DNA of 46,794 bases from Sutterella sp. (GCF_030539355.1 NZ_JAUNSF010000003.1:31488-78281), one strand, 5' to 3'. Positions 18,275 through 26,929 are shown, numbered from the stretch's first letter. The notes: generated from the letters alone by a model not told the origin. Program-made: numbers and translations.

Positions 18275-21200
18275 TCATTCGCCGGCGGGCTTCTTCGGAG
18301 GCCTGAAGCCGCCCGACTTTTTCTGCCCGTTACGATTCTGGCCGTGGAAGCTGCCGCCCTTGTTCTTCTGACGGTTGAACTTCTTCCTCTGGCCGCCCTC
18401 CTTCATGCCGGGCATGCCGCCCGCCGTGGCGCCGGTGAGATAGCTCGGGCGCGGGGCGTCGCCGGGCATCGTCTGCGCGAAGGAGAGCGTCTGCGGACGG
18501 TCGGCGCCGTAGGCGTCGGTCTGCTGCCAGGGCATCGCCGGGCGCTTCTGCTGCTTGGGCTGATAGTGGATGGAGTTGCCGAAGTTGTCGTCAGGGAGGT
18601 CATCCCAGTCGCGCGGAGCCGCGGACTGCGGCTGCTGATCCGGACCGGCGGGCCTGCGGTCGCGCTTCTTCTGGAAGGGCTTGCGGTCGCGGCGCTGCTG
18701 GTTCTTCTTTCTCGCGGGCTTCTGGCCCTCCGGCTTTCCGGCGTCCTTCTGGCCCTGGGGCGCGCCCTCTCCTGAGGAGACGGGGGCCGCGTTCGTTACG
18801 GGCGGCTGGGGAGCCGCCTGGGGAACAGCGGGAGCCGCGGAAACTGCAGGAACGGACGCGGGGGCGGCGACGGGTGCCGTCTCGGGAGCCGCCGCCTGAG
18901 CGGAGACATCCTTCGCCTCGGCGGGCTTGCCGTCCTGAGCGCGCGGCTTCTTCCCGCGCTTCTGCCAGTCCTTCGACTTGCGCTTCTGATTGTTGTTCCA
19001 GTTGTCGCGGCGCTTCTTGTGCTGGCCGTTCGGGCGCTGCTCCTGACCGGGCAGGCCGGCCGCGTCCGTCACGCTCGGCACGGTGAGCGCCTCGCTCATG
19101 CCGAGCGACTCTCCGCCCGCTCCGATTCTGGGCGGTTCCTCGAGATTGCGGCGCTTCGGCTGACGGCGCTGCTGCTGCCCGCCCTGCTGCTGACGGTTCT
19201 TCTGGTACTTCGCGTTCTTCTGATTCTTCTGGTTCTTCTGGGCATTCTGCGAGGGCTTCTTCTTTTTCTGCCCGGACTTCTCGCCCGGGAGACGGCCGCC
19301 CGGATTGGCGGCGAGAATGCCCTCGAGCTCCGGCTGCGCCTGGTTTTTCTTCTTCGGGCGCTTCATCGTGCCGCGGCGGCCGACCATCTGATGCGTGAGA
19401 TGCTCGCTGCCCCGCGCCTCGCGGCGCATGCGGGCCTGAGCGGCACGCAGCTCGACCGTGTTGGAGCTGAGCGGCTCGGTGATCGTCACCGAGGGAGCGT
19501 CCTCCTCGCGGGGCACGTAGCCCGAGCGGATCGTGAGCGTGCGGCGCTTCGGCGCCTCCTCGACGATCTCATCGGACTCATCCTCTTCGTCGGGCTCTTC
19601 CTCAAAGTCATTCTCGTATTCATCCGACGCCCCAACGGATTCGTCGTCCTCGGTCTCGTACGCCTCGTCCTCATCGGATTCTTCGTCGTAGTCGCCGGCG
19701 TCCTCCGAGTCCTCACCGGACTCGTACTCGTCCGCGTCTTCCTCATCCTCCGAGTCGTAATCCTCTTCCGAATCCTCCTCGGACTCGTCGTAACCGGATT
19801 CCTCGTCGAACGCCTCCTCGGAAGCGTCCTCGGACTCCTCAGCGGGCGATTCGTCCGGAACCTCTCCGGGGCCTGCGGACACCTCCGTGGCCTCCTCAGC
19901 CCGGGTCTCCGGAGCGGGTTCCTCTGCCGGGGCATCAGGCACGGCGGTCTCTGCGGAATCCTCCTCAGCGGCGACAGGTTCGGAGACCTGCGCAGCCTCC
20001 GCCGCAGGTTCGTTCACGACCGCGGCAGGCTCCTCGGGGACGACGATGAAGATGTCGTCCGTTCCCGGAACCGTTTCCTCTGCGGCCTGAACGGGCACGT
20101 CGACCGGATTCTCCGGAGCGGGAGCCGCGGCATCCGCGGCGGCGGCGCGCTTTCTCGGCCGGCCGGGGTAGGCCTTCGCAATCCTGAAGGCCGTCCGGCG
20201 GGGCCGTCCGAGCTTCGACGCCTTCTTCTCGGCGGGTTCGGGAGTCTCCGGGACAAGGCCGGCGAGGCTGATGAGCGAGAGCATCTCGGGCGACAGCCCG
20301 GAGTCGTCCTGCTCCGCCCGGGCCCTCGCCCAGGCGTCCTGCTCCTTCTCGCGCGCGCGAAGCTCGTCGATTGTCTCGAGCTCGGCGGGATCGATGTCGT
20401 GCGGCTTGTTCTCCGGGTTGTTGTAGAGCTTCCAGCGGTCGTGCCCGAGCTGGGTCTTGAGCGACAGGTATCCGTCGACCTGCTCATAAGCGAAGTAGAC
20501 CGTGATGCGGCCGCCCCGGCAGCGCTCCTTCGAGGGCTCAAAGTCCGCGAGCGCGGCGAGGTCCTCAAGGATCTCCGCACTCTGCGGCGGCGTCACGACG
20601 AACACCGCGTCAAAGAAGCCCTGGGGAAACAGTCCGCGGGCCACCTCGTGGAAGACGGCGCAGCGGCAGCCGGTGTTCCTGAAGCGCGCCTTCGCGGCGA
20701 CCTCCGTCAGATCACCGGTGAAGACCTGCGCGACGATGCCGCGCTTCAGCATCTCGTCGCAGAAGCGGTCGGCACGCTTGCGGTCGCAGACGATGGCGAA
20801 CCTCGCCTTCGGCGGGAGCGCCGCAACGGCGCTGAAGAGCCGGCCGGTCTTCTGGAACTTGCTGCCGAGCTCGAACCGCTCGAGAACCCGGGGCGGCCGG
20901 TGCGCCGCACCGATGCGGACGAACTCAAGGCCGGGGAAATGCTCCTTCACAACCGCCTCAAGCGCCTCGGACCATTCGTCCGAGAGCATCGATACGTTCC
21001 GGCGGACCGCCTCGGGGAACTGCGAGAGGAACTTCAGGAGGTACTCGCGGGAGTCCGGGTCGACGATGAGCTCCCCGGCCTCGCAGATCCAGATCTGCTC
21101 GATAGCGGAGAGATCGAGGCCGAGCTCCACGGCCTTCTCGATGAACGCGGCGGGGCCGGCGACCAGGTCGACGCCATGGATGATCCTGCGGCGCCGGGCG

Positions 21201-21547
21201 TAATCCTGCCCCATTCCCGCGGCGAATGCCTTGAGCGGCGAGCGGCCGGCGAACTTCCGGAACTTCTCCTCGATTGCGCAGCCCTTCTCCACCGTGGAGG
21301 TGAGGACGAGCACGGAGGGCGCGCGGCCCGTCTCCGGTTTTCCGTCCCCGGCGGCTGCCTCGAGCCGCGCGCGGATGGCAATGAGCATCGCCAGGATCTT
21401 GCCGCTGCCGCCGTGCGCGCAGGTGAGCGTGGTCCGGCCCGTCATGGCGCTCCGGAGGATCGCCGCCTGGGCAGGCAGCAGGTCCCTGAGCTTCAGAGCC
21501 TCAAGCAGTCTGATGACTGCTGCTGAAAATGATGCGGTTGAATACAC
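18275..21547 (-). CDS. Degenerate DEAD-box helicase-like protein with a very long charged tail
   Basis: The protein has 1090 residues from a GTG start at 21547. Residues 1-335 follow the DEAD-box plan but with key residues changed. LLPAQAAILRSAMTGR (23-38) resembles the Q motif; AHGGSGKI (44-51) stands for AxTGxGKT; ICEAG (154-158) stands for VLDEAD; MLSDE (187-191) stands for SAT; FTGDL and HEVARGL (276-306) resemble the second RecA domain; no HRIGRTGR motif follows. ATP hydrolysis is therefore doubtful. Residues 430-560 are Pro/Ala/Glu-rich, 565-662 extremely Asp/Glu/Ser-rich, and 700-1090 Lys/Arg/Gln/Asn-rich with QKNQKNQKN-like and Gly-rich stretches, as in disordered RNA-binding scaffolds. 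An RNA-associated structural role is inferred. It precedes the lipoprotein gene by 40 bases. Confidence 0.8.
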   Translation of the reverse strand: MYSTASFSAAVIRLLEALKLRDLLPAQAAILRSAMTGRTTLTCAHGGSGKILAMLIAIRARLEAAAGDGKPETGRAPSVLVLTSTVEKGCAIEEKFRKFAGRSPLKAFAAGMGQDYARRRRIIHGVDLVAGPAAFIEKAVELGLDLSAIEQIWICEAGELIVDPDSREYLLKFLSQFPEAVRRNVSMLSDEWSEALEAVVKEHFPGLEFVRIGAAHRPPRVLERFELGSKFQKTGRLFSAVAALPPKARFAIVCDRKRADRFCDEMLKRGIVAQVFTGDLTEVAAKARFRNTGCRCAVFHEVARGLFPQGFFDAVFVVTPPQSAEILEDLAALADFEPSKERCRGGRITVYFAYEQVDGYLSLKTQLGHDRWKLYNNPENKPHDIDPAELETIDELRAREKEQDAWARARAEQDDSGLSPEMLSLISLAGLVPETPEPAEKKASKLGRPRRTAFRIAKAYPGRPRKRAAAADAAAPAPENPVDVPVQAAEETVPGTDDIFIVVPEEPAAVVNEPAAEAAQVSEPVAAEEDSAETAVPDAPAEEPAPETRAEEATEVSAGPGEVPDESPAEESEDASEEAFDEESGYDESEEDSEEDYDSEDEEDADEYESGEDSEDAGDYDEESDEDEAYETEDDESVGASDEYENDFEEEPDEEDESDEIVEEAPKRRTLTIRSGYVPREEDAPSVTITEPLSSNTVELRAAQARMRREARGSEHLTHQMVGRRGTMKRPKKKNQAQPELEGILAANPGGRLPGEKSGQKKKKPSQNAQKNQKNQKNAKYQKNRQQQGGQQQRRQPKRRNLEEPPRIGAGGESLGMSEALTVPSVTDAAGLPGQEQRPNGQHKKRRDNWNNNQKRKSKDWQKRGKKPRAQDGKPAEAKDVSAQAAAPETAPVAAPASVPAVSAAPAVPQAAPQPPVTNAAPVSSGEGAPQGQKDAGKPEGQKPARKKNQQRRDRKPFQKKRDRRPAGPDQQPQSAAPRDWDDLPDDNFGNSIHYQPKQQKRPAMPWQQTDAYGADRPQTLSFAQTMPGDAPRPSYLTGATAGGMPGMKEGGQRKKFNRQKNKGGSFHGQNRNGQKKSGGFRPPKKPAGE

Positions 21548-22258
21548 GAGTTGAAGCCTGTATGACTGTCAAATGTCCTCAGTCCCGTCCCGCGCGCCCG
21601 TGCGCTTTCAACATGCGGCACGGCGCGCCCTTCTTCCCTCGGGCGGAATTCGGACTCCGGCCGCGCTGAACGCACGCAAGCGCGCTTCACCGCGGACGGA
21701 TCGGAAATCTGGATCGAAATATGCATTCCCGTGCGTTTCCCGCAGGGGAACTTCAGGGGCGGGCGCCCGGTCCCCCGCGGGGATGCGCTGCGGCCCTGAC
21801 AGGGGAACGGATTCCCCCGGTGATGCTGGTATGACTCGCTGTGGACCGGTGTCGGGATCCCTCGGATCCCGGAGCGCAGCGGATGCGCCTGAAGCTTTCC
21901 ATGAGGCTTTCGCCTCCAGCCTTCCCTTCTTGCGTCGCCCTGAAGTTACATCAGGCGGGGCGGGAACGATCCTCCCGGAGCTCCCTCTTTCCTTGATCGG
22001 CAACGGCGGTTTCGAGATGCGCCCGCGAAGATTTTTCCGGGCGGCTCGGACGGGGACGGCCCGGCCATCGAGTGATTGGGATTCTATCAAAGGAGGGCGG
22101 CGGTGAGCCCCGGAAATGACACTCACTGCAACACAATTCAAACGCAGCGGAGCCTCTGCCTCTGAAAAGCTATGATTCGTCCGTCGGATGAAGCCCGGGA
22201 AACGGCATCATCCCATCCTTTCCGAACTTTTTCTTCATCACCATAAGGAACTCGAGCC
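21548..22258. other. 711-base intergenic region with no recognised gene
   Basis: It separates the divergent pseudo-helicase and FKBP genes. Open frames of about 177 codons exist on both strands, but their products are Arg/Ser/Pro/Gly-rich, lack motifs, overlap each other and lack the third-position GC bias of true genes here. A perfect dyad, cgggatcc-ctc-ggatcccg, lies at 21853-21871. TATGAT at 22171-22176 could be the -10 box of the FKBP gene, without a good -35. I see no tRNA, RNase P, SRP or tmRNA signature. A small RNA cannot be excluded. Confidence 0.45.
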
Positions 22259-22588
22259 ATGGCGCTTCAGGAACTCATCATCGAGGACATCGTTGAGGGC
22301 GAAGGCCCCGCCGTCAAAGCCGGCGACAACATCAGCGTCCACTACACGGGCAAGTTCGAGGACGGCACCGTCTTCGACTCGAGCATCGGCGGCGACCCGA
22401 TCCAGTTCCCCTGCGGACGCGGCTACGTCATCCCGGGCTGGGACCAGGGCCTGATCGGCCTCAAGGTGGGCGGCAAGCGCCGTCTCTCCATCCCCTACCG
22501 CCTTGCCTACGGCGAGGCCGGCTATCCGGGCGCCATTCCGCCCAAGGCCGACCTCTACTTTGACGTCGAGCTCGTCCGCATCTACTGA
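22259..22588 (+). CDS. FKBP-type peptidyl-prolyl cis-trans isomerase, short cytoplasmic form
   Basis: The 109-residue protein is a single FKBP domain with no signal peptide. Active-site residues typical of FKBP12 are in place: the YTGKFEDGTVFDSS segment (29-42), the GWDQGLIGLKVGGKRRLSIP segment (60-79), and YGEAGYPGAIPP (85-96), ending in an FDVELVRI strand. It should speed proline isomerisation in protein folding. AAGGAA precedes the ATG. Its stop codon overlaps the end of the convergent maf gene by 7 bases, so the two 3' ends are antisense to each other and no terminator separates them. Confidence 0.93.
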   Translation: MALQELIIEDIVEGEGPAVKAGDNISVHYTGKFEDGTVFDSSIGGDPIQFPCGRGYVIPGWDQGLIGLKVGGKRRLSIPYRLAYGEAGYPGAIPPKADLYFDVELVRIY

Positions 22589-23214
22589 CCGAGCACGGGC
22601 GCCGGGGCGCCGTACGCTGCGAGAAGCTCCGCGGTCTCGCAGACCGGCAGCCCCATGATCGCCGTGTAGCTTCCCGTGATCGAACTCACGAAGAGGCCGG
22701 CGATCCCCTGGATGCCGTATCCGCCCGCCTTGTCCCAGGGCTCGTCCGTGGCGACATAGGAGGCGATCTCCTCATCCGTGAGCGCCTTCATGCGGACCTT
22801 CGAGAGGACGACCGCCGTGCGGTAGTCGTCCTTCGAGCGCCCGACCGCGACCGCGGTGCGCACGCTGTGCTCGCGGCCCGCCATGGCACGCAGGAAGGCC
22901 GTCGCCTCCGCGGCGTCGCGGGGCTTGCCGAGAATCCTCCCGTCGAGGCTCACCACCGTGTCGGCGGCCACCACCGGCGCGCCGGGCACGGGCGAATCAA
23001 GCTCGTCACGGGCGGCAATGCCGTCCATCAGCTTCGTCACGGCCGTGCGCAGCACGTACGCCTCGGGCGTCTCGTCGGGCATCTCCTCTTCGTCGCCCGC
23101 GAACCAGCCGCGGGGTTCCGTCGGGTCGGAGAGCACCTCCACCCGCCAGCCGTAGGCCGAGAGCAGCTCCCGGCGGCGCGGGCTCTTGCTTGCGAGATAG
23201 ATCGTCGCTGTCAT
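22582..23214 (-). CDS. maf: Maf-family nucleoside triphosphate pyrophosphatase
   Basis: Maf is 210 residues from ATG 23214, which follows a strong GGAGGAG; the frame is open upstream but without such a site. Maf proteins hydrolyse selected NTPs (YhdE prefers dTTP/UTP) or modified nucleotides to the monophosphate. SKSPRRRELL (8-17) is the family N-terminal loop, the catalytic acid lies in VVAADTVVS, and WDKAGGYGIQG is the conserved substrate loop. An acidic insert (GDEEEMPDET) follows the first strand. It is the last gene in the hyp-nadD-rsfS-rlmH-maf series, 23 bases after rlmH, and overlaps the FKBP gene tail to tail. Confidence 0.92.
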   Translation of the reverse strand: MTATIYLASKSPRRRELLSAYGWRVEVLSDPTEPRGWFAGDEEEMPDETPEAYVLRTAVTKLMDGIAARDELDSPVPGAPVVAADTVVSLDGRILGKPRDAAEATAFLRAMAGREHSVRTAVAVGRSKDDYRTAVVLSKVRMKALTDEEIASYVATDEPWDKAGGYGIQGIAGLFVSSITGSYTAIMGLPVCETAELLAAYGAPAPVLGQ

Positions 23215-23237
23215 GCGGCTCTCCTCCATCTGATCAG

Positions 23238-23708
23238 TCAGGCGCGGTGATAGGGATGACCGGCCGAAATGGACCATGCGCGGTAGATCTGCTCGGTGAG
23301 GAGCACGCGCGCGAGGGCATGCGGCAGCGTCATCGCCGAGAGGCGCATCGTCGCGCGGGCGAGTCCCTTCACCTCGGGCGAGAGCCCGTCCGGGCCGCCG
23401 ATCACGAAGACGAGCCGGTCGGCCTCGCTCATCCAGCCGGCGAGCGACTTCGCGAACTCCGTCGTCGTGAGATCCCTGCCGTGCTCGTCGAGCACGATGA
23501 CGAAGTCGCCCGGGGCGATCTCCGCCTGAATCCGCTCGCCCTCGAGCGCCATGAGCTTCGCGGGCGTCATGCCGCCCGCGCGGGGCTCGGTGCGGATTTC
23601 CTTCAACTCAACGCGCCACGTGCGCGGGAAACGCGCAAGGTACCCGCGCACGGCGTCCTGCGCCCAGTCGGAGATGTGCTGACCGACGGCGAGTATCCGG
23701 ATGCGCAT
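23238..23708 (-). CDS. rlmH: 23S rRNA pseudouridine-1915 N3-methyltransferase
   Basis: RlmH is a small SPOUT (trefoil-knot) methyltransferase that methylates pseudouridine 1915 in helix 69 of 23S rRNA, using S-adenosylmethionine. The 156-residue length is typical. The start MRIRILAVGQ, the FVIGGPDGLSPEV segment of the knot, and the C-terminal LTEQIYRAWSISAGHPYHR, which carries the residues for substrate and cofactor, are all family-specific. The start codon touches the stop of rsfS (no gap), a tight pairing found in many bacteria and consistent with a shared ribosome-related unit. Confidence 0.96.
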   Translation of the reverse strand: MRIRILAVGQHISDWAQDAVRGYLARFPRTWRVELKEIRTEPRAGGMTPAKLMALEGERIQAEIAPGDFVIVLDEHGRDLTTTEFAKSLAGWMSEADRLVFVIGGPDGLSPEVKGLARATMRLSAMTLPHALARVLLTEQIYRAWSISAGHPYHRA

Positions 23709-24110
23709 TTATTCCGCGCCCTCGGGGGCGTGCGAGCGGTGCGGCATGAGCTTCGAGGCGCACTCGGCCTGGGCGGCCATGAAGACCTCCTTGCCGCCCC
23801 AGATCTCCTCGAGGTTGTAGTAGTCGCGGACGTTGGGCTGCAGCGCGTGAACGACGACGCTGCCGAGGTCCACGAGAACCCACTCGCCCGTGTCCTCGCC
23901 TTCCATGCCGAGGACGTCGCCGCCGGCCTGCTTGACGGCCTGCGAGACCGAGAAAGCAAGCGCGCGGGTCTGACGGCCCGACGTGCCCGAGGCGATGATC
24001 ACGCGCTCGAACTGATCGGTGAGGGCCTCGGTGTTGAAGATCTTGATGTCCTTGGCCTTGACGTCCTCAAGGGCGCGGACGGCGGTTTCGACGAGTTCGT
24101 TGAGTTCCAT
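23709..24110 (-). CDS. rsfS: Ribosomal silencing factor RsfS
   Basis: The protein is 133 residues from ATG 24110 (MELNELVETAVRALED); the frame is open further upstream but those residues do not resemble RsfS. RsfS binds ribosomal protein uL14 and blocks subunit joining when nutrients are short. The motifs KAKDIKIFNTEALTDQFE, IIASGTSGRQTRALA, GEWVLVDLGSVVVHAL and YYNLEEIWGG appear in the expected order. The C-terminus carries a short extra Ala/His/Pro tail. It lies 116 bases after nadD and abuts rlmH, the usual neighbours. Confidence 0.94.
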   Translation of the reverse strand: MELNELVETAVRALEDVKAKDIKIFNTEALTDQFERVIIASGTSGRQTRALAFSVSQAVKQAGGDVLGMEGEDTGEWVLVDLGSVVVHALQPNVRDYYNLEEIWGGKEVFMAAQAECASKLMPHRSHAPEGAE

Positions 24111-24157
24111 GTCTGTCTGATGATTGAGTGATTTGTCCGCCACGGTGGAGAAGCTGA

Positions 24158-24173
24158 CCGGCACGGCTGCCGG
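24158..24173 (-). other. Small hairpin in the nadD-rsfS gap
   Basis: ccggca-cggc-tgccgg is a perfect 6-bp stem with a 4-base loop, about 50 bases before rsfS. It lacks a T-run and is probably not a terminator. Confidence 0.3.
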
Positions 24174-24226
24174 GCACGGCTTTTCCGGAGCGGAGCGTTG
24201 AAGAAAAAGATTGTTCCGAACGGCTT

Positions 24227-24886
24227 TCAGCGGGCGCCGTAGAGCCCGTGGGCGCGGATGTAGCCCGCGACCTCGATCGGGAGCCACCCGTCGAGCGCCT
24301 GCATGGCGCGCGCATAGGGGAGCGTGCGCATCGCGCGGCGGATCGCCGTGGCGCTCGCGCCGTGCGGCGCCATGTCAAAGACCGCGATGCGCCCGAAGGC
24401 CGACTCCGTGAGCTTTTCGGCAGTCGTCATCCGGTCCGCGGACCAGAGGGAAACCTCCTGGACAGCCTCAAGCGGCTCGCCCGCGCGGCGGCAGACCGCG
24501 AGATCCGCGTGATCCGCGAGCGAGCGCCAGTTTCTCCACGTGTGGAGATTGCGCCACTGGTCGCCGCCGAGGATCAGCACGAGCGGGATGGAGGGGCCGA
24601 GCCTGCGGCGCAGTGCCCGGAGCGTCTCCACCGTGTAGGTGGCGCCGAACCGCATCAGTTCGATGGGTTCCACGCGAAAACCCGGCATTTTAGCGATTGC
24701 GAGCTCAAGCATGGCGAGCCGCACGTGGGCCGGGCTCACGAGATCCTTCTGCCAGGGGTTGCCGGCGGGCAGGAAGTCCACGCGCGCGAGGCCGAGCGCA
24801 TCCCGGGCCGCCCGCGCGAGCGCGAGGTGGCCGGAGTGAACCGGGTCGAAGGTGCCGCCGAGAAGTCCGATGCCGCGGGGAATCAT
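24227..24886 (-). CDS. nadD: Nicotinate-mononucleotide adenylyltransferase
   Basis: NadD (219 residues) joins nicotinate mononucleotide with ATP to form deamido-NAD in NAD synthesis. The nucleotidyltransferase loop GLLGGTFDPVHSGH lies at 7-20, with the HxGH-type histidines, and the second motif SATAIRRAM (usually ISSTxIR) is near 182-190. Length is normal. It starts 8 bases after the stop of the upstream hypothetical exported protein, so translation may be coupled, and precedes rsfS by 116 bases. Confidence 0.95.
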   Translation of the reverse strand: MIPRGIGLLGGTFDPVHSGHLALARAARDALGLARVDFLPAGNPWQKDLVSPAHVRLAMLELAIAKMPGFRVEPIELMRFGATYTVETLRALRRRLGPSIPLVLILGGDQWRNLHTWRNWRSLADHADLAVCRRAGEPLEAVQEVSLWSADRMTTAEKLTESAFGRIAVFDMAPHGASATAIRRAMRTLPYARAMQALDGWLPIEVAGYIRAHGLYGAR

Positions 24887-24894
24887 ACGGGTCC

Positions 24895-25527
24895 TCAGGG
24901 GTTCTTCACGAGCGAGGCGAAGGCCCGGACGGCCCTGCCCTTCTCAAAGCGCACGCCGAGCCAGTTGAGCTCGAGCTCCTGCAGGCCGCGCGCGTTCTTG
25001 AGGAACCGCTGACTGAACCAGAACTTCCAGCCGGAGCCCTCCGAGTACGAGGGCGCTCCGATCAGGTCCGTCACGTCCTTCTCGGTCATGCCGAGGCCGA
25101 TTTTCCCGAGGCGGACCGGAAGATCCGTCATCGCGAGCCTCGCGCAGGAGCGCGGGACCTCGGCGCCGTCGGCGACCCACTCGACCTGCGCCTCGGTGAG
25201 CGCCTCCGAGCCCGTCGCGATGAGCCAGACAATGAGCTCGCGGCCGCCCTCGGTGCCGGTGAGGCACGTGTAGTCGCGGGCGAAGACGCCGCTTCCCTCC
25301 CGCAGAAGCGCCAGATGGCGGCGGTGAGCGGCCTCGCCGAGCGCGGCCTCGCCGAGCTCGAGGCGCTCGCGGCCGATCTGCACGAAGCCGCCCGCGGGCG
25401 CGCCGAGCGTCGCGGGGGCGTCAAGCAGGGCTGACGGGTAGCCGAAGGGCTCCGAATGGAGCCCTTCAGGAGCGGCGCACACGGCGAGCGGCGCCGCGGC
25501 GGCGAGTGCGAGGAAAAGTTTCTTCAT
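24895..25527 (-). CDS. Exported protein of unknown function, possible BamE/OmlA-like C-terminus
   Basis: The protein has 210 residues with a signal peptide at 1-18 (ending VCA-AP). Two cysteines, in YTCLTG and in RSCARL, could form a disulfide. The C-terminal part, with LGKIGLGMTEKDVTDLIGAP followed by WKFWF and strand-like segments, resembles the SmpA/OmlA (BamE) fold pattern, where a GxTxxxVxxLxGxP motif is common; this is a loose similarity. I do not recognise the N-terminal part. It is 8 bases upstream of nadD, and a hairpin (25539-25555) lies in its leader. Confidence 0.7.
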   Translation of the reverse strand: MKKLFLALAAAAPLAVCAAPEGLHSEPFGYPSALLDAPATLGAPAGGFVQIGRERLELGEAALGEAAHRRHLALLREGSGVFARDYTCLTGTEGGRELIVWLIATGSEALTEAQVEWVADGAEVPRSCARLAMTDLPVRLGKIGLGMTEKDVTDLIGAPSYSEGSGWKFWFSQRFLKNARGLQELELNWLGVRFEKGRAVRAFASLVKNP

Positions 25528-25538
25528 CTGGCCTCTGG

Positions 25539-25555
25539 CCCGCCTCCCGGGCGGG
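25539..25555 (-). other. Hairpin just upstream of the exported-protein gene
   Basis: cccgcc and ggcggg pair around a 5-base loop directly before the ribosome-binding region. It could affect initiation; there is no T-run. Confidence 0.3.
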
Positions 25556-25642
25556 TCTCTTTCAGGGAAGGTTCCGACAGTACTCTCAACATTAGCACCG
25601 CTCGGAGCCTCTCCGCCCGGGAAACTTTGTCAAGATGAAGCG

Positions 25643-26929
25643 TCAGTCGCGGATCGCACGCCAGCCGATGTCACTGCGCATCTGCATGCCGTCGAACTTC
25701 ACGCCGCGGGCGAGCGCGTAGGCGGTCGTCTGCGCCTCGCGGAGCGTGTTGCCGAGGCCCACCGCGCAGAGCACGCGGCCGCCGGAGACCGTCGTGCGGC
25801 CCTCCTGGTCGAGCTTCGTGCCGGCGTGGAAGATGCGGGCGTCGGCGGAGTTCTCGGGCATCGCCTCGAAGACGGCGCCCTTCTCGGGATGCTCCGGATA
25901 GCCGCGGGCGGCGACGACGACGCCGAGCGCGCTGCGGCTGTCCCATTCGATCTTCGCCTCATCGAGGCGGCCGGCGATGGCGGCCTCGACGGTGTCGGCG
26001 AAGTTCGAGCGGATGCGCATCATGATCGGCTGCGTCTCCGGGTCGCCCATGCGGCAGTTGAACTCGAGCGTGCGCACGTCGGCCGAGCCGTCGGCGCGGC
26101 GGCTGATCATCAGGCCCGCGTAGAGGAAGCCCGTGTAGCGGACGCCTTCCTTAGCCATGCCCTCGACGGTCGGGCGGATGATCTCGCGCATCACCTGGTC
26201 GTGGATCTCGGGGGTGACGACGGGAGCGGGCGAGTAGGCGCCCATGCCGCCCGTGTTCGGGCCCTTGTCGGCGTCGAGCAGACGCTTGTGGTCCTGGCTC
26301 GTCGCGAGCGGGAGGATGTGCTCGCCGTCGACCATGACGATGAAGCTCGCTTCCTCGCCGGCGAGGAAGTCCTCGATCACGACGCGGGCGCCGGCCTGGC
26401 CGAACTGATGGCCCTCGAGCATCGAGTCGATGGCGTCGGTGGCCTCCTTGAGGGTCATCGCGACGACGACGCCCTTGCCGGCGGCGAGGCCGTCGGCCTT
26501 GATGACGATCGGGGCGCCCTTCTTCTCGACGTAGGCGCGCGCGGCGGCCGGGTCGGTGAAGGTCTCGTAGTCGGCGGTGGGGATGCCGTGGCGCTTCATG
26601 AAGGCCTTGGCGAAGTCCTTCGAGCTCTCAAGCTGAGCGGCGGCCTTCTCCGGGCCGAAGATGCCGAGACCCGCGGCGCGGAAGTCATCGACCACGCCCG
26701 CGGCGAGCGGCGCCTCGGGGCCGACCACCGTGAAGGCGATGCCTTCCTTCTTCACAAACTCGATGAGGTCCGCGTGCGCGGAAAGCGGAAGGTTCTCCAG
26801 CTTTTCCGTGGCCGCGGTGCCCGCGTTGCCCGGGGCGACGTAGACCTTCTCGATGTCCGCGCCCTGCGCGAGACGCCAGGCGAGCGCATGTTCACGACCG
26901 CCGCTGCCGATGACCAGAAGCTTCTTCAC
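25643..26929 (-). CDS. purD: Phosphoribosylamine-glycine ligase
   Basis: PurD (428 residues) joins glycine to phosphoribosylamine with ATP in the second step of purine synthesis. It starts at GTG 26929, preceded by a strong AAGGAG. VIGSGGREHALAW at 6-18 is the family N-terminus; an ATP-grasp domain follows, with the GGMGAYSPAPVV segment and the FNCRMGDPETQ segment of the active site. Length is normal. It lies downstream of the YebC-type gene but a likely terminator separates them. No purH adjoins it. Confidence 0.96.
   Translation of the reverse strand: MKKLLVIGSGGREHALAWRLAQGADIEKVYVAPGNAGTAATEKLENLPLSAHADLIEFVKKEGIAFTVVGPEAPLAAGVVDDFRAAGLGIFGPEKAAAQLESSKDFAKAFMKRHGIPTADYETFTDPAAARAYVEKKGAPIVIKADGLAAGKGVVVAMTLKEATDAIDSMLEGHQFGQAGARVVIEDFLAGEEASFIVMVDGEHILPLATSQDHKRLLDADKGPNTGGMGAYSPAPVVTPEIHDQVMREIIRPTVEGMAKEGVRYTGFLYAGLMISRRADGSADVRTLEFNCRMGDPETQPIMMRIRSNFADTVEAAIAGRLDEAKIEWDSRSALGVVVAARGYPEHPEKGAVFEAMPENSADARIFHAGTKLDQEGRTTVSGGRVLCAVGLGNTLREAQTTAYALARGVKFDGMQMRSDIGWRAIRD

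Noticed and set aside
19019-21526. An 835-codon open frame on the forward strand opposite the pseudo-helicase gene
   Set aside because: It is Leu/Arg/Val-rich with no motif and is the mirror of a GC-rich reverse-strand gene with clear domains; such frames arise here because third positions are nearly all G or C.
21567-21572. TTGACA (reverse strand) as the -35 box of the pseudo-helicase gene
   Set aside because: A normal spacer would place the -10 box on the start codon, leaving no leader.
21573-22141. Two overlapping frames of about 177 codons on opposite strands in the 711-base gap
   Set aside because: Products are low-complexity Arg/Ser/Pro/Gly; no ribosome-binding site, no motif, and each competes with the other.
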